Below, one piece after another: positions 34,492 to 42,911 of a DNA stretch of 64,000 bases. The notes under the pieces are model-generated. The model made no database searches. It was not told the DNA's origin and saw only the letters and a program-made list of their open reading frames with translations. Numbering within the stretch: the first letter of the stretch is position 1; each line of letters begins with the position of its first letter. Origin of the DNA: an archaeon. GTDB taxonomy: Archaea; EX4484-52; WAPT01. A program made the position numbers and the translations under genes. The stretch is from positions 62,001 to 126,000 of the forward strand of contig JAPDKB010000002.1 of the NCBI GenBank assembly GCA_029258795.1, written 5' to 3'.

Positions 34492-35136
34492 ATGAGGCCG
34501 AAAGCTCAGGTTCAGGCAGTTTCCTATGTATTGGTGTTGGGAATAATCTTAGCCACGGTATCAGCAACCTATTTTTGGGGGTTACCCCTTCTTCAGAAAG
34601 GAGAGGCGACAAGCAAGCTCGAATCTGCAAAAAATACAGCAATGGAAATAGCAGACACTCTTAATGATGTTGCTACAACTGGCTCTCAGAAAACCCTGAC
34701 CTTTAATCTTTACGGGATGGTTAAAATAGATCCAAACGATAATTCCATTTATTACATTATCAGGTCTCAAAAAAGCCCCTATGCCCTGAATGTGTGGATT
34801 CCGCTGGGTAGTGATGAACCACATGGTGTGAAAGGTACGGAATGGGAAAATTCAACCGCGGTTTTGGGTCAGGATCCACCAGCAACTGTTCTTGTCAGGG
34901 CTGAAAGGTATGGTTCAGAATATGTTATTCTCTACAGGATCGCATTTAGAGAACTTTACGATTTGGATAGTGGGGAGAGTTATTATTATAATCTAACAGC
35001 AGGAGGTAATACTCAGGTGACGGCAGGAAGGGCCACATTAACTCTTACTAAAGGAGAACCAACAAGAAGTGGAAGCAACAGTTTAGGCGGCAAAAGGATA
35101 AATGTACCGATCTATGCAGGAGTGAATTCTGGATAG
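34492..35136 (+). CDS. Pilin-like/pseudopilin protein
   Basis: 214 residues from ATG 34492, 6 nt after GGTG; GTG 34480 is in frame but has no site. The N-terminal RPKAQVQAVSYVLVLGIILATVSATYFWGLP is a membrane helix of the kind seen beside archaeal pilins. The remainder is beta-rich, possibly extracellular, with several NxS/T sites. It would make a minor pilin or filament adaptor. Confidence 0.75.
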   Translation: MRPKAQVQAVSYVLVLGIILATVSATYFWGLPLLQKGEATSKLESAKNTAMEIADTLNDVATTGSQKTLTFNLYGMVKIDPNDNSIYYIIRSQKSPYALNVWIPLGSDEPHGVKGTEWENSTAVLGQDPPATVLVRAERYGSEYVILYRIAFRELYDLDSGESYYYNLTAGGNTQVTAGRATLTLTKGEPTRSGSNSLGGKRINVPIYAGVNSG

Positions 35137-35165
35137 TTTTTTTTAGTTTTAAGTTGGTGAGTGAA

Positions 35166-35588
35166 TTGAAAAGAAAGGGTCAGACTTTAACCCTAGAACA
35201 GGTGCTCGTTTTCAGTATAGGTATTACTATGATTATATCTCTTTTAATTTTAGTTTCCAATATTTATCAGCAGTTGGGGAGAGAAGCCGATGCCGTAATG
35301 GGAGAAACAACGCTCATGTACATTTACGCTGCAGCAAGCCAGCTGGATAAAGAATCATTGCAGAATTACATAAAGATTCCACTTCCAACAACTTCCACAT
35401 TTAGAGATTACCGAATAACAGGGATGGGAGAACTAGGTATAGGAATAGAATTACCCACCTATTCCATCGGTCTGCATTTATCGCTTCATGGAATTAAGGG
35501 CTTTTACGGAGCGGTTGAGAGTGATGATAAATATGCTGTGATTTCGACTGGTGGGGGTTCTCAATTTGTGGGGATCTCCCCACCATAG
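35166..35588 (+). CDS. Pilin-like protein with class III signal peptide
   Basis: 140 residues from TTG 35166, 6 nt after GGTG. This gives MKRKGQTLTLEQVLVFSIGITMI, whose K-G-Q-x3-5-E pattern fits class III archaeal pilin leaders. The in-frame TTG/GTG at 35154/35157 lack a ribosome site. The membrane helix is followed by a small extracellular domain. It is the last gene of the 33156-35588 operon. Confidence 0.75.
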   Translation: MKRKGQTLTLEQVLVFSIGITMIISLLILVSNIYQQLGREADAVMGETTLMYIYAAASQLDKESLQNYIKIPLPTTSTFRDYRITGMGELGIGIELPTYSIGLHLSLHGIKGFYGAVESDDKYAVISTGGGSQFVGISPP

Positions 35589-35590
35589 TT

Positions 35591-36265
35591 CTATTTAACA
35601 ATGGAAAGAAGGTCTTCTATGTCATCGATAATATAGTCGGGCTCAACCTTTCCTTCAAACTTCATCCCCCCATATTTTGCAAAACAGGTTTTCATCCCAA
35701 CGGCTTTAGCTCCGGCTATGTCCACTTCTTCTCTGTCCCCGACATAAAGCGATTCTTCTGGATTTACTCCTGCAATTTTTAAACCAAGCATGAATGGTTC
35801 CGGAGAAGGTTTTCTCTTTCCAGTGTCATCCAGCGTGACCACTATCTTGAAAAAGTGATGTAACTTGAGAGTGCACAATCTTATCCATGCTTTGAGGCGC
35901 GGAGCATCCGTTATTATACCCAGCTTGACTCCACGCCTCATTAGCTCAAGTAATGTGGGTATCACGTGTGGATATGGCTCAAGAAAGCTAACCCTTCTTT
36001 GTCTGTATGCAACGATGGCAGCAGCCAGAATTTTTGGATCGGGCGTGTCCATCACTTCCTTAAGGAAATCATCGAAGATGTGTTTGTACTCCATGCCGTG
36101 CTTATCATAAAGTTTGTAGAGGAGTTCCATCGCCTTATCCCTCTCTATTTTCAGCCCTGCATCCACCATCGCTTCCACACTTCCCTCGAGACACATTCTC
36201 TTGAATCGCATGAAATCCACAAGCGTGTTGTCCAGATCGAAAAACACCGCCTTGATTCGAGTCAT
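35591..36265 (-). CDS. HAD-superfamily hydrolase
   Basis: 224 residues. HAD motif I is DLDNTLVD (residues 10-17), motif II IITDAP near 117, the Lys motif KRKPSPEPF near 150, and motif IV VGDREEVDIAGA near 173. The C1 cap is helical. Members are phosphatases of small phosphorylated metabolites (phosphoglycolate-phosphatase-like); the substrate is unknown. It is divergent from the 36332 gene across a 66-bp region with a palindrome. Confidence 0.9.
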   Translation of the reverse strand: MTRIKAVFFDLDNTLVDFMRFKRMCLEGSVEAMVDAGLKIERDKAMELLYKLYDKHGMEYKHIFDDFLKEVMDTPDPKILAAAIVAYRQRRVSFLEPYPHVIPTLLELMRRGVKLGIITDAPRLKAWIRLCTLKLHHFFKIVVTLDDTGKRKPSPEPFMLGLKIAGVNPEESLYVGDREEVDIAGAKAVGMKTCFAKYGGMKFEGKVEPDYIIDDIEDLLSIVK

Positions 36266-36271
36266 AAATTT

Positions 36272-36294
36272 TTAAGAGTGAACAACATTCTTAA
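36272..36294. promoter_or_regulatory. Imperfect inverted repeat in divergent promoter region
   Basis: TTAAGAGTG (36272-36280), a 5-nt spacer and CATTCTTAA (36286-36294) form an inverted repeat with one mismatch per arm. It lies between the HAD gene and the HTH-containing 36332 gene, covering the likely promoters of both, and may bind the 36332 protein (inference). Confidence 0.4.
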
Positions 36295-36331
36295 AATTAT
36301 AATAACTACAGAAAGATAGAGGGTGGATAAT

Positions 36332-36898
36332 GTGGGTCTGCCGTCGGTCATAAAGGTTAAGGGATACAGGTTGGTGAGGAACGACAGTTATGACGAGCCT
36401 CTTTACTCTGTAGTTTTGGAAGCCAGAGCCAAGTCGCTGTCTTCAGCTATAACTAGGTGTATAAGTAAAGCAAAATCAATCGAGGAGATGATACAAGACA
36501 GCTACGGCCTTATATACTATGGATTTGAGGTGCTAACTCAAGTTAAGGATGAGAATTGCTGGCATGCGGTGGTTAGAGCGGACTACATCCCTGATGAATC
36601 AATAAATGACGAAAGTGAGGAGTACGATTACAAGGAATTGTATGATGGGAGGGACGATCTCAGCGTCAAGAAAACCAAGATTGATGTGCGTGGCCAGGCA
36701 GATATAGTCGAATCGATGATTCTTCTCAACATAATCGATGAGCTGGAAATGATATTGATGAGGCCACCACTCATCAGAGATGTTACGCAGGTGGCTAGGG
36801 ATTTAGGTATCAGGAATGCCGCATCTAAACTCATTAATTTATCCAAGAAAGGATTGGTAAGTATAAAAAAAGGGAGAGTGTCCAGAGAGAATTTGTAA
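36332..36898 (+). CDS. Unknown protein with C-terminal helix-turn-helix
   Basis: 188 residues from GTG 36332, 6 nt after GGTG; GTG 36323 is an alternative. The N-terminal half is beta-rich (LYSVVLEARAKSLSSAITRC). An acidic linker (NDESEEYDYKEL) follows. The C-terminal 60 residues read as a winged helix (RPPLIRDVTQVARDLGIRNAASKLINLSKKGLVSIKKGR). It could be a one-component regulator with a sensing N-terminus. No family can be named. Confidence 0.7.
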   Translation: MGLPSVIKVKGYRLVRNDSYDEPLYSVVLEARAKSLSSAITRCISKAKSIEEMIQDSYGLIYYGFEVLTQVKDENCWHAVVRADYIPDESINDESEEYDYKELYDGRDDLSVKKTKIDVRGQADIVESMILLNIIDELEMILMRPPLIRDVTQVARDLGIRNAASKLINLSKKGLVSIKKGRVSRENL

Positions 36899-36905
36899 GT
36901 TGAGA

Positions 36906-37301
36906 TTATTGTTGCTTCTTCTTTTTTTCGTACTCCTCAATAAGCTTCTGTAACCCTTCAACAGCCATTTTTGTGCAGTGGACCTTTACTGGAGGCAATC
37001 CACCGAGCTCCTTAACCAGCGATTCGTACGAGAGTTTCTTCGCTTCTTCAATCGTTTTTCCCTTTGCAAGCTCCGCCAGTATGTCGCTGCTTGCTATGGC
37101 TGCAGCACATCCAAATGTTTTGAATTTGATGTCTTCAATTATCTCCTTATCTCCCTCTTTCCTGACTTTCATTGTGAAGCTCATCACATCTCCACACACA
37201 GGATTTCCAACTGTCACTTTGGCATCTGCATCCTCAATTTCTCCTGTATTTCTGGGATTGCGGAAGTGTTCTATGAGCTTCTCAGTGTAAACATCACTCA
37301 A
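36906..37301 (-). CDS. iscU: Fe-S scaffold protein IscU
   Basis: 131 residues from TTG 37301, the codon placed 6 nt after GGGGTG; the upstream GTG 37310 would overlap that site. It has the three cluster cysteines of the family: GNPVCGD, FGCAAA and VHCTKMA. Homologues use them with the Asp to assemble 2Fe-2S. It lies directly downstream of iscS on the same strand, 22 bp away, making the standard sulfur donor-scaffold pair. Confidence 0.93.
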   Translation of the reverse strand: MSDVYTEKLIEHFRNPRNTGEIEDADAKVTVGNPVCGDVMSFTMKVRKEGDKEIIEDIKFKTFGCAAAIASSDILAELAKGKTIEEAKKLSYESLVKELGGLPPVKVHCTKMAVEGLQKLIEEYEKKKKQQ

Positions 37302-37323
37302 TATTATCACCCCTCTTTATGTT

Positions 37324-38496
37324 TCACCCTTTCCATAGCGGCGAGATTTCACGCAACTTATTAACGACTTCCGGAAAGACCTCGAGGAAATAATCCACAT
37401 CCTCATCCGTGTTGAATCTTCCGGCACTTATTCTGATTGAGCCATGCGCTATCTCCGGCCTCAACCCTATCGCTATGAGGACGTGGGACGGCACGAGCTT
37501 GGTGGAAGAGCAAGCGGAGCCAGTGGATACCTCTATTCCGTACTCATCAAGCATCATGACCGTGCTCTCCCCTTCCACCCCCTCTATTGAAAAGTTAACG
37601 TTTCCCGGCAATCTTTTGTTGAGGTCAGAAGGACCATTGAGATAAACCTTTTCCAATCTGCTTGTAATACCTTCTATTATCCTCTTCTGAAGTCTTCTCA
37701 ACTTTTCCTTGTCCTTGCTCACTTCCTCCATAACAAGCTCTGCGGCCTTCCCCATACCGACTATACCCGCAACGTTCTCCGTTCCTGACCTCCTGCCCTT
37801 TTCCTGTCCACCTCCATGCAAGAGAGGGTCGATTTTCACACCGTTCCTGATGTACAAAGCGCCTATTCCTTTCGGAGCGTAGAATTTGTGCCCGCTTATC
37901 GTCATCAAATCCACGCCCAGCTCTTCAACATCCACCTCCGTCTTACCAATTGCCTGACACGCATCCGTATGGAAGTACGCGTCGCTTTTTTCCTTTACAA
38001 TCTGGCACGCTTCCTTCACGGGTTCAAGCGTACCTATCTCATTATTGGCAAGCATTATGGAAACGAGAATTGTATCCTTCCTAAGCGCGTTCTCCAGCTC
38101 TTCCAAGTTTATGAACCCTTCCTTATCCACCTTAAGATACGTGATGTCAAATCCCTGCTTCTCAAGCCACTTGCATGTGTTGAGTATGCATTTGTGCTCT
38201 ATTGGTGTGGCGATTATGTGCTTTCCTTTATCCTTATTGGCAAAAGCAACCCCTTTCAATGCCCAGTTGTTGCTTTCAGTACCGCCGCTGGTAAAGTAAA
38301 CACCACCATCCTTACAGTTTATCATCTTCTCCACCTTTTCCCTGGCATCCTCAACAGCTTCTCTGGCTTCCCTTCCCTTTCTGTGAACATTGTTTGGATT
38401 ACCCCATTTTTCCTTTAGAAAGGGCAACATAGCATCCAAAACTCTCGGATCAACGGGTGTGGTTGAGTTATTGTCCAGATAAACATATCTGTTCAT
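37324..38496 (-). CDS. iscS: Cysteine desulfurase IscS
   Basis: 390 residues from ATG 38496 (MNRYVYLDNNSTTP), preferred over the longer in-frame start at 38526 because GGTGAACTCACC precedes it. The PLP lysine lies in SGHKFYAPKG, and the catalytic Cys loop is STGSACSS near 325. It takes sulfur from cysteine for Fe-S clusters and probably for s4U in tRNA through ThiI (encoded at 4288-5454). It is co-directional with iscU; no iscA or regulator is present. Confidence 0.94.
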   Translation of the reverse strand: MNRYVYLDNNSTTPVDPRVLDAMLPFLKEKWGNPNNVHRKGREAREAVEDAREKVEKMINCKDGGVYFTSGGTESNNWALKGVAFANKDKGKHIIATPIEHKCILNTCKWLEKQGFDITYLKVDKEGFINLEELENALRKDTILVSIMLANNEIGTLEPVKEACQIVKEKSDAYFHTDACQAIGKTEVDVEELGVDLMTISGHKFYAPKGIGALYIRNGVKIDPLLHGGGQEKGRRSGTENVAGIVGMGKAAELVMEEVSKDKEKLRRLQKRIIEGITSRLEKVYLNGPSDLNKRLPGNVNFSIEGVEGESTVMMLDEYGIEVSTGSACSSTKLVPSHVLIAIGLRPEIAHGSIRISAGRFNTDEDVDYFLEVFPEVVNKLREISPLWKG

Positions 38497-38561
38497 GGTG
38501 AGTTCACCTATAACACTGTTATACAAAAAGCTTATATCGTAAAAATTTATAAATGTGTGTA

Positions 38562-40121
38562 TCAGAGAAACGCGCTCACATCCTCCTGCTTTTTCTTCTT
38601 TTCCTCAACCCATTTTCTGACCGCATCTTCCAGCGTGTCCTCAAACAAACTTGCACTGCATTTCCTCTTCCTGATTTTAACGAACACAGGGACATTCACA
38701 GCTTCTCCAACCATCACCGCTTCTCCCGGCTGGAGGGAGGTTATGAGTTCAAGCGCTTCTCTCGTGAGACCTTCCGAACTCTCCTTTATATGATTGAGGT
38801 CGTTCGGGTTTGTTATTCTCATTATGATGTGTGTGTTGCACTGTGCAAGTGCTGTCTGTGAGAGATAGTAGGGGCGCTGAGACACGAGGCATAGACATGC
38901 ATAAAACTTCCTTCCCTCCCTTGCCAGCGTTTCTATGGGCTCCTTTGCCAGCGCTTCATATTTGCTGGCTATAGAAGGGACAAAATTATGTGCTTCCTCC
39001 ACCACCAGCAGGAACGGAGGAACGACACCAGTTACTCTCATCCTGAAAAGCTGCTGTGTGAGGAGCCGCACAATCAGCAGCTTCTTTCTCACGTTTTCCG
39101 TATCGCTCAGATCTATCACGTAGAGATGTGCATGCATTATATCCCTCAGGTTTGGATACGCAACTTTTGAAAACAGGTTTAAGGAAGCAAGAGCGTTCAT
39201 TATTTCTTCCCCCACTTCTCGCTCCTTCTTCTCCAACCCCATGGAATCAAGATTTGCAAGCACGTCTTCCACATCATAACTGCCGTGTTCTTTGAAAAAC
39301 TCTCTTACTTTTGAAATGAAGGAGGATGCTGCCCTTCTTTTTTTGTCTTTTAAGTCAGGAAAAAGCAGTTTTATGAGCTCGACATCCACCACGTCAGTAA
39401 GGGAAAATGACACCTCCCTACCTTTAATTACTGTTGTCATTCTAGCATAATTTGCATCTTCCGCATAGACAGTGTATTCTCCGTGGGGGTCCACAACCAC
39501 CACAGCCGGAACATATCCTCCGTTTTTAGCGATGTCGAACAATTCTTCTATGATCACACTTACCGTGTGGCTTTTACCAGCTCCAGACATCGCAAGAATC
39601 GCAAGGTGTTTCCGAAGCAGTTTTGTCGGATCAACCACCAGGTCTACCTCAGGCTGGAAAAGGAACTTACCGAGCTTAATCCCCGATTCAGCCGTACCTG
39701 TCAGCTTTTTCACATGGTTTGGTGGAGATGGCACCACTTTATCTCCAGGTATGGGTGGAGAAAAACACTTGACGAGATAAAAATCACCATCTCCTTCTTT
39801 TATTTCCCCGATAATTCTGGCATTAGCATATACGGATTGCCATCTCTGCAGATAGGAGCTGCTGCTTGAACTCTCATCAAGCATGTCCGTCATAACAACT
39901 TTATCTTCCATATAGGGGTTATATGCAACTATATCTTCAACAACTGCAACGATTCTATGCCCACGAGAGGTAAGGACCTCCACATACTGATTCTTTCTCA
40001 CTGTATTCATTTCATCTTCATTCTCCTTTATCACGAAAGTAAGGTTTGTGGTGGATGGAGACTTTTCGGCTGACACCACATATCCTATGACTTGATCATC
40101 TTGTAACTCTTTCCCTTTCAT
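38562..40121 (-). CDS. herA: HerA-type DNA translocase (DUF87 ATPase)
   Basis: 519 residues. An N-terminal HAS-barrel region covers about 10-130, Walker A AMSGAGKS is near 179, Walker B is LLVVEEAHNF, with the HerA/FtsK-type sensor SQRPYYLSQTALAQCNTHIIMR. HerA is a hexameric 5'-3' translocase that works with NurA and Mre11-Rad50 in end resection. None of those three partners is adjacent, unlike the usual archaeal operon. TATA GTTTAAAAATTT about 28 bp upstream supports ATG 40121. Confidence 0.9.
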   Translation of the reverse strand: MKGKELQDDQVIGYVVSAEKSPSTTNLTFVIKENEDEMNTVRKNQYVEVLTSRGHRIVAVVEDIVAYNPYMEDKVVMTDMLDESSSSSSYLQRWQSVYANARIIGEIKEGDGDFYLVKCFSPPIPGDKVVPSPPNHVKKLTGTAESGIKLGKFLFQPEVDLVVDPTKLLRKHLAILAMSGAGKSHTVSVIIEELFDIAKNGGYVPAVVVVDPHGEYTVYAEDANYARMTTVIKGREVSFSLTDVVDVELIKLLFPDLKDKKRRAASSFISKVREFFKEHGSYDVEDVLANLDSMGLEKKEREVGEEIMNALASLNLFSKVAYPNLRDIMHAHLYVIDLSDTENVRKKLLIVRLLTQQLFRMRVTGVVPPFLLVVEEAHNFVPSIASKYEALAKEPIETLAREGRKFYACLCLVSQRPYYLSQTALAQCNTHIIMRITNPNDLNHIKESSEGLTREALELITSLQPGEAVMVGEAVNVPVFVKIRKRKCSASLFEDTLEDAVRKWVEEKKKKQEDVSAFL

Positions 40122-40190
40122 AAAGAGAGATGTTGCACGTCAAAATTTTTAAACAGAATATACCCTCTCGACATATTTGCAGTCGCAACT

Positions 40191-40200
40191 TTTATATATG
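40191..40200 (+). promoter_or_regulatory. Strong TATA box for a pilin gene
   Basis: TTTATATATG about 50 bp before ATG 40247 predicts a start near 40223 and a 24-nt leader containing AGAGGTGAGTGA. The elements match the consensus well, consistent with high expression of a structural pilin. Confidence 0.65.
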
Positions 40201-40246
40201 GGCAAATCCATAAACATCAGTAAGCTAAGCCCAAAGAGGTGAGTGA

Positions 40247-40675
40247 ATGATGGCAAGGAAAGGTATATCTCCATTGATAGCGGTAGTGTTGCTCGTGGTC
40301 TTTACAGTGGGTATTAGTGTAGTGATATCCAGCTGGCTGAGCAGCTATGCCAAGCAAACCACAGAACAGGCAGGACAGGGCACACAGCAGGCCATAGAGT
40401 GTGCAAAAGCTGTGGTTGACATAACCGATGCAACGAACAACGGCGTGTTTGTGGCAAATGTGGGTGCTACAGACATAACGGTTACGAGATTATACCTCTA
40501 CGACGATAACAACAATATCTGTTCGCAGGATGTGAATCAGAACCTCCAGATAGGAGAAGAAGTGTACATCAACTATAACTTCACAGGATGTCCTGCAGGC
40601 TTTAACAGCGCAGCACTAACAAAGGTCAGAGCAGTGACGAACTGCCCAGGAGTAACAGATGAATACACTTACTAA
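40247..40675 (+). CDS. Archaeal type IV pilin
   Basis: 142 residues. MMARKGISPLIAVVLLVVFTVGISVVIS shows the archaeal flagellin/pilin leader (K-G processing site, then ISPLIAV) and hydrophobic helix. The rest is a small beta domain with four cysteines (ECAK, ICSQ, GCPA, NCPG) that may form disulfides. ATG 40250 is an alternative start. It stands alone with a strong promoter, away from the pilus motor genes at 50-54 kb, which may assemble it (inference). Confidence 0.88.
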   Translation: MMARKGISPLIAVVLLVVFTVGISVVISSWLSSYAKQTTEQAGQGTQQAIECAKAVVDITDATNNGVFVANVGATDITVTRLYLYDDNNNICSQDVNQNLQIGEEVYINYNFTGCPAGFNSAALTKVRAVTNCPGVTDEYTY

Positions 40676-40805
40676 CCGACAAAAATTAGAAAGCAAGATT
40701 TTTCCTCTTTTCTTCTTTTTCATTTATTTTGTGGAGCATCCCATACGGAGTTTCAAAAACTTTAAATACCTTATTGCAATTATAAGAAATATCATCTTCT
40801 GCAGA

Positions 40806-40929
40806 CCCGCCGTAGCTTAGTCTGGTAGAGCGCTCGGCTGTAGGTCTGTGCCGCGTGGTATGGCGCAGCCACGCAGCCAGTTGCTCAGAAACCGAGAGGT
40901 CCCCGGTTCGAATCCGGGCGGCGGGACCA
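40806..40929 (+). tRNA. tRNA-Tyr(GTA) with canonical anticodon-loop intron only
   Basis: CCCGCCG pairs with CGGCGGG, followed by A and CCA; C1:G72 is typical of archaeal tRNA-Tyr. The anticodon stem CTCGG/CCGAG encloses the loop CTGTAG plus A, anticodon GTA (40840-40842), with intron 40844-40890 (47 nt) at 37/38. The T arm CCCGG-TTCGAAT-CCGGG is normal. This is the only tRNA in the window without a T-loop insertion. Confidence 0.93.
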
Positions 40930-41253
40930 AATTGAAAATGCTAGATTTTTCATAACAAACATGTATTCAAAATCCAATCGGTAATTTTTTATAAGTAAAA
41001 ATGAACGGATATGAAAGGGGATTTGAACACTTCTGACTGTTCAAGAAATATTCTGAAAAAGATTAGAAATATTTCCACCTTATCTATGAGACCACAAAAC
41101 TTATTAAGCACTTTTTGACGAATTATGAGAAAAGCTAGTTATTTAGAAGTGAATAACTCATTTTGTAAAGGACTCCCCACAAAAGAAATTAGAAACACAG
41201 AGGGAAAATTAAACATTTTTTACAAATGGTCTATTAAGTAATGAATGAGGAAA
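40930..41253. other. AT-rich non-coding stretch
   Basis: 324 bp between tRNA-Tyr and the glycosyltransferase stop. It is markedly AT-rich, with no credible gene, no tRNA and no repeat that I can see. A duplicate of the tRNA 3' end (as would mark an integration site) was looked for and not found. Confidence 0.5.
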
Positions 41254-42684
41254 CTACCCAAAGGGTGAGTTAGGAATATTCAGCTTTTTGTACAAATATG
41301 CGCAACTTTCTCCTTTACATATTTCTTTTATAATTTTTAATGAAGAGTCGTTACACCTGAAAAATGCTATCTTATATTCAATTGGAGATTCTAAAAATTC
41401 TTTCTCAGAATATACCACATGTATCTTTTTATTTGAATAGAATGCAATTGGAGGACAATTTCCAATACAGACAACTTCAGGAATATTAGTGGTGTTGAGA
41501 TAGAGACCCATTTCTTTAGTAACATATCTTAATCCTTGCTCAAATTCTATTTGAGGAGTGTAACATCTTTGGTATTGTGTAATTAAAAAAGAAAATGAAA
41601 ACAGAATAAAAAATGAAAATATAATAAAGAATATTGGGCGATCCAACTTAAAATATTTTCCAAACTCTACAAAAAAATAAGATATGAAACACACTAGAAA
41701 AGATACCAGAAGAAGAAAAAACCTTTCTACTTCCCAAGGAATTGTAGGAGGCTTCGCAACATTTCTAAAAACTATACTTGAAGAGTATACAAATAGTGTC
41801 AAAGAGGCATAGATTAGAATAAGATTATATTTTCTTTCATATGGAGATAATTGTCTGTTGAATATTTTTTCTTTCATAAAAATAAGTATTCCAAGAAAAG
41901 AAAAAAGCACAAAACCAGTTCCTAGAGAATCGTTAAAAAGATAAACTAAAAAACTAAGCTCAGACTTGTCTCCTTCGGAAATTACATGTGATGCCTTTAT
42001 GAAGGTATAGAAAGGGTTTCCAAATTTTAGATAATTGAACAATATATACGGTAACATTCCCATGAAAAAGATAAAAATGAAGAAAAATATCTCTTTTATT
42101 TTCTTTCTTCTAATTAATTCTAGAACTAGTGGCAATATTAGAACCCAAATCAAAAGATTTGTGAATTTCATCAAAACTGCTAAACTCAAGAACAATGCAC
42201 TTGCATAAATATGTACTGGGTTTTGGTTTTTTGTTCCATAATACATAAGAATGAAACTCATTAAACCAAGAACACACGCGGGATGATCTGTAAGGACATA
42301 CCTACTGTGGAGTATGCTAAGCGGAAATATCGCAATAAGAGAGGAACTAAATCTTGCAACTCTTTCATCAAATAATTTACCTAAATAGTATACAGGAAAA
42401 ACAATTAAAGAATTAAAAAAGGCAAGAAACACTTTAGAATATACGAGATAATTTTGTGGAGATAATTTCCATATAATGGCTAAGAATAGAGATATCAATG
42501 GAGGCCTTAAAGAGATTTCTTCATACCCAATTTCTTCCCCTCCAAATAATTTTCCGTGGAGTAAATATACGGCTTCGTCCCATATCACATACGTTGTATC
42601 TATAAATGTGAGTCTCAAAAATAAAGCTATTCCAAAAATAAATAGGAGGAATGTCACATCCTTTCTGCCCATCTTCAATCTCAT
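41254..42684 (-). CDS. GT-C family membrane glycosyltransferase (PMT/ArnT-like)
   Basis: 476 residues with about ten membrane helices. The catalytic acidic pair lies in the first extracellular loop (IDTTYVIWDEAVYLLHGKLF), followed by RPPL before the second helix, as in PMT/ArnT/AglB-related lipid-linked sugar transferases. It would transfer a sugar from a polyprenyl carrier to a protein or lipid outside the membrane. Codons are strongly A/T-biased compared with its neighbours, and it sits beside a tRNA gene, both consistent with acquisition by transfer. TATA TTAATTTAAAC about 25 bp upstream supports ATG 42684. Confidence 0.82.
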   Translation of the reverse strand: MRLKMGRKDVTFLLFIFGIALFLRLTFIDTTYVIWDEAVYLLHGKLFGGEEIGYEEISLRPPLISLFLAIIWKLSPQNYLVYSKVFLAFFNSLIVFPVYYLGKLFDERVARFSSSLIAIFPLSILHSRYVLTDHPACVLGLMSFILMYYGTKNQNPVHIYASALFLSLAVLMKFTNLLIWVLILPLVLELIRRKKIKEIFFFIFIFFMGMLPYILFNYLKFGNPFYTFIKASHVISEGDKSELSFLVYLFNDSLGTGFVLFSFLGILIFMKEKIFNRQLSPYERKYNLILIYASLTLFVYSSSIVFRNVAKPPTIPWEVERFFLLLVSFLVCFISYFFVEFGKYFKLDRPIFFIIFSFFILFSFSFLITQYQRCYTPQIEFEQGLRYVTKEMGLYLNTTNIPEVVCIGNCPPIAFYSNKKIHVVYSEKEFLESPIEYKIAFFRCNDSSLKIIKEICKGESCAYLYKKLNIPNSPFG

Positions 42685-42911
42685 AATAGTTTGTTTTTCG
42701 TTCGTTTAAATTAATTATAATTATCACGGAAATTATCGACCTGTTCTCTGAAATTCAATTTATGGGATAAATGATATTAATTGAATCTAGATTTTTGGAG
42801 ATGACAAAATAAAATAAATTCGTAACGATTAAATCCAAGAGGAGAGGATAAGAGTGCTGGCATTATGATATAATTACCAGAAGTAGGTTTAGAAGCGCCT
42901 TCTCATTTTCA

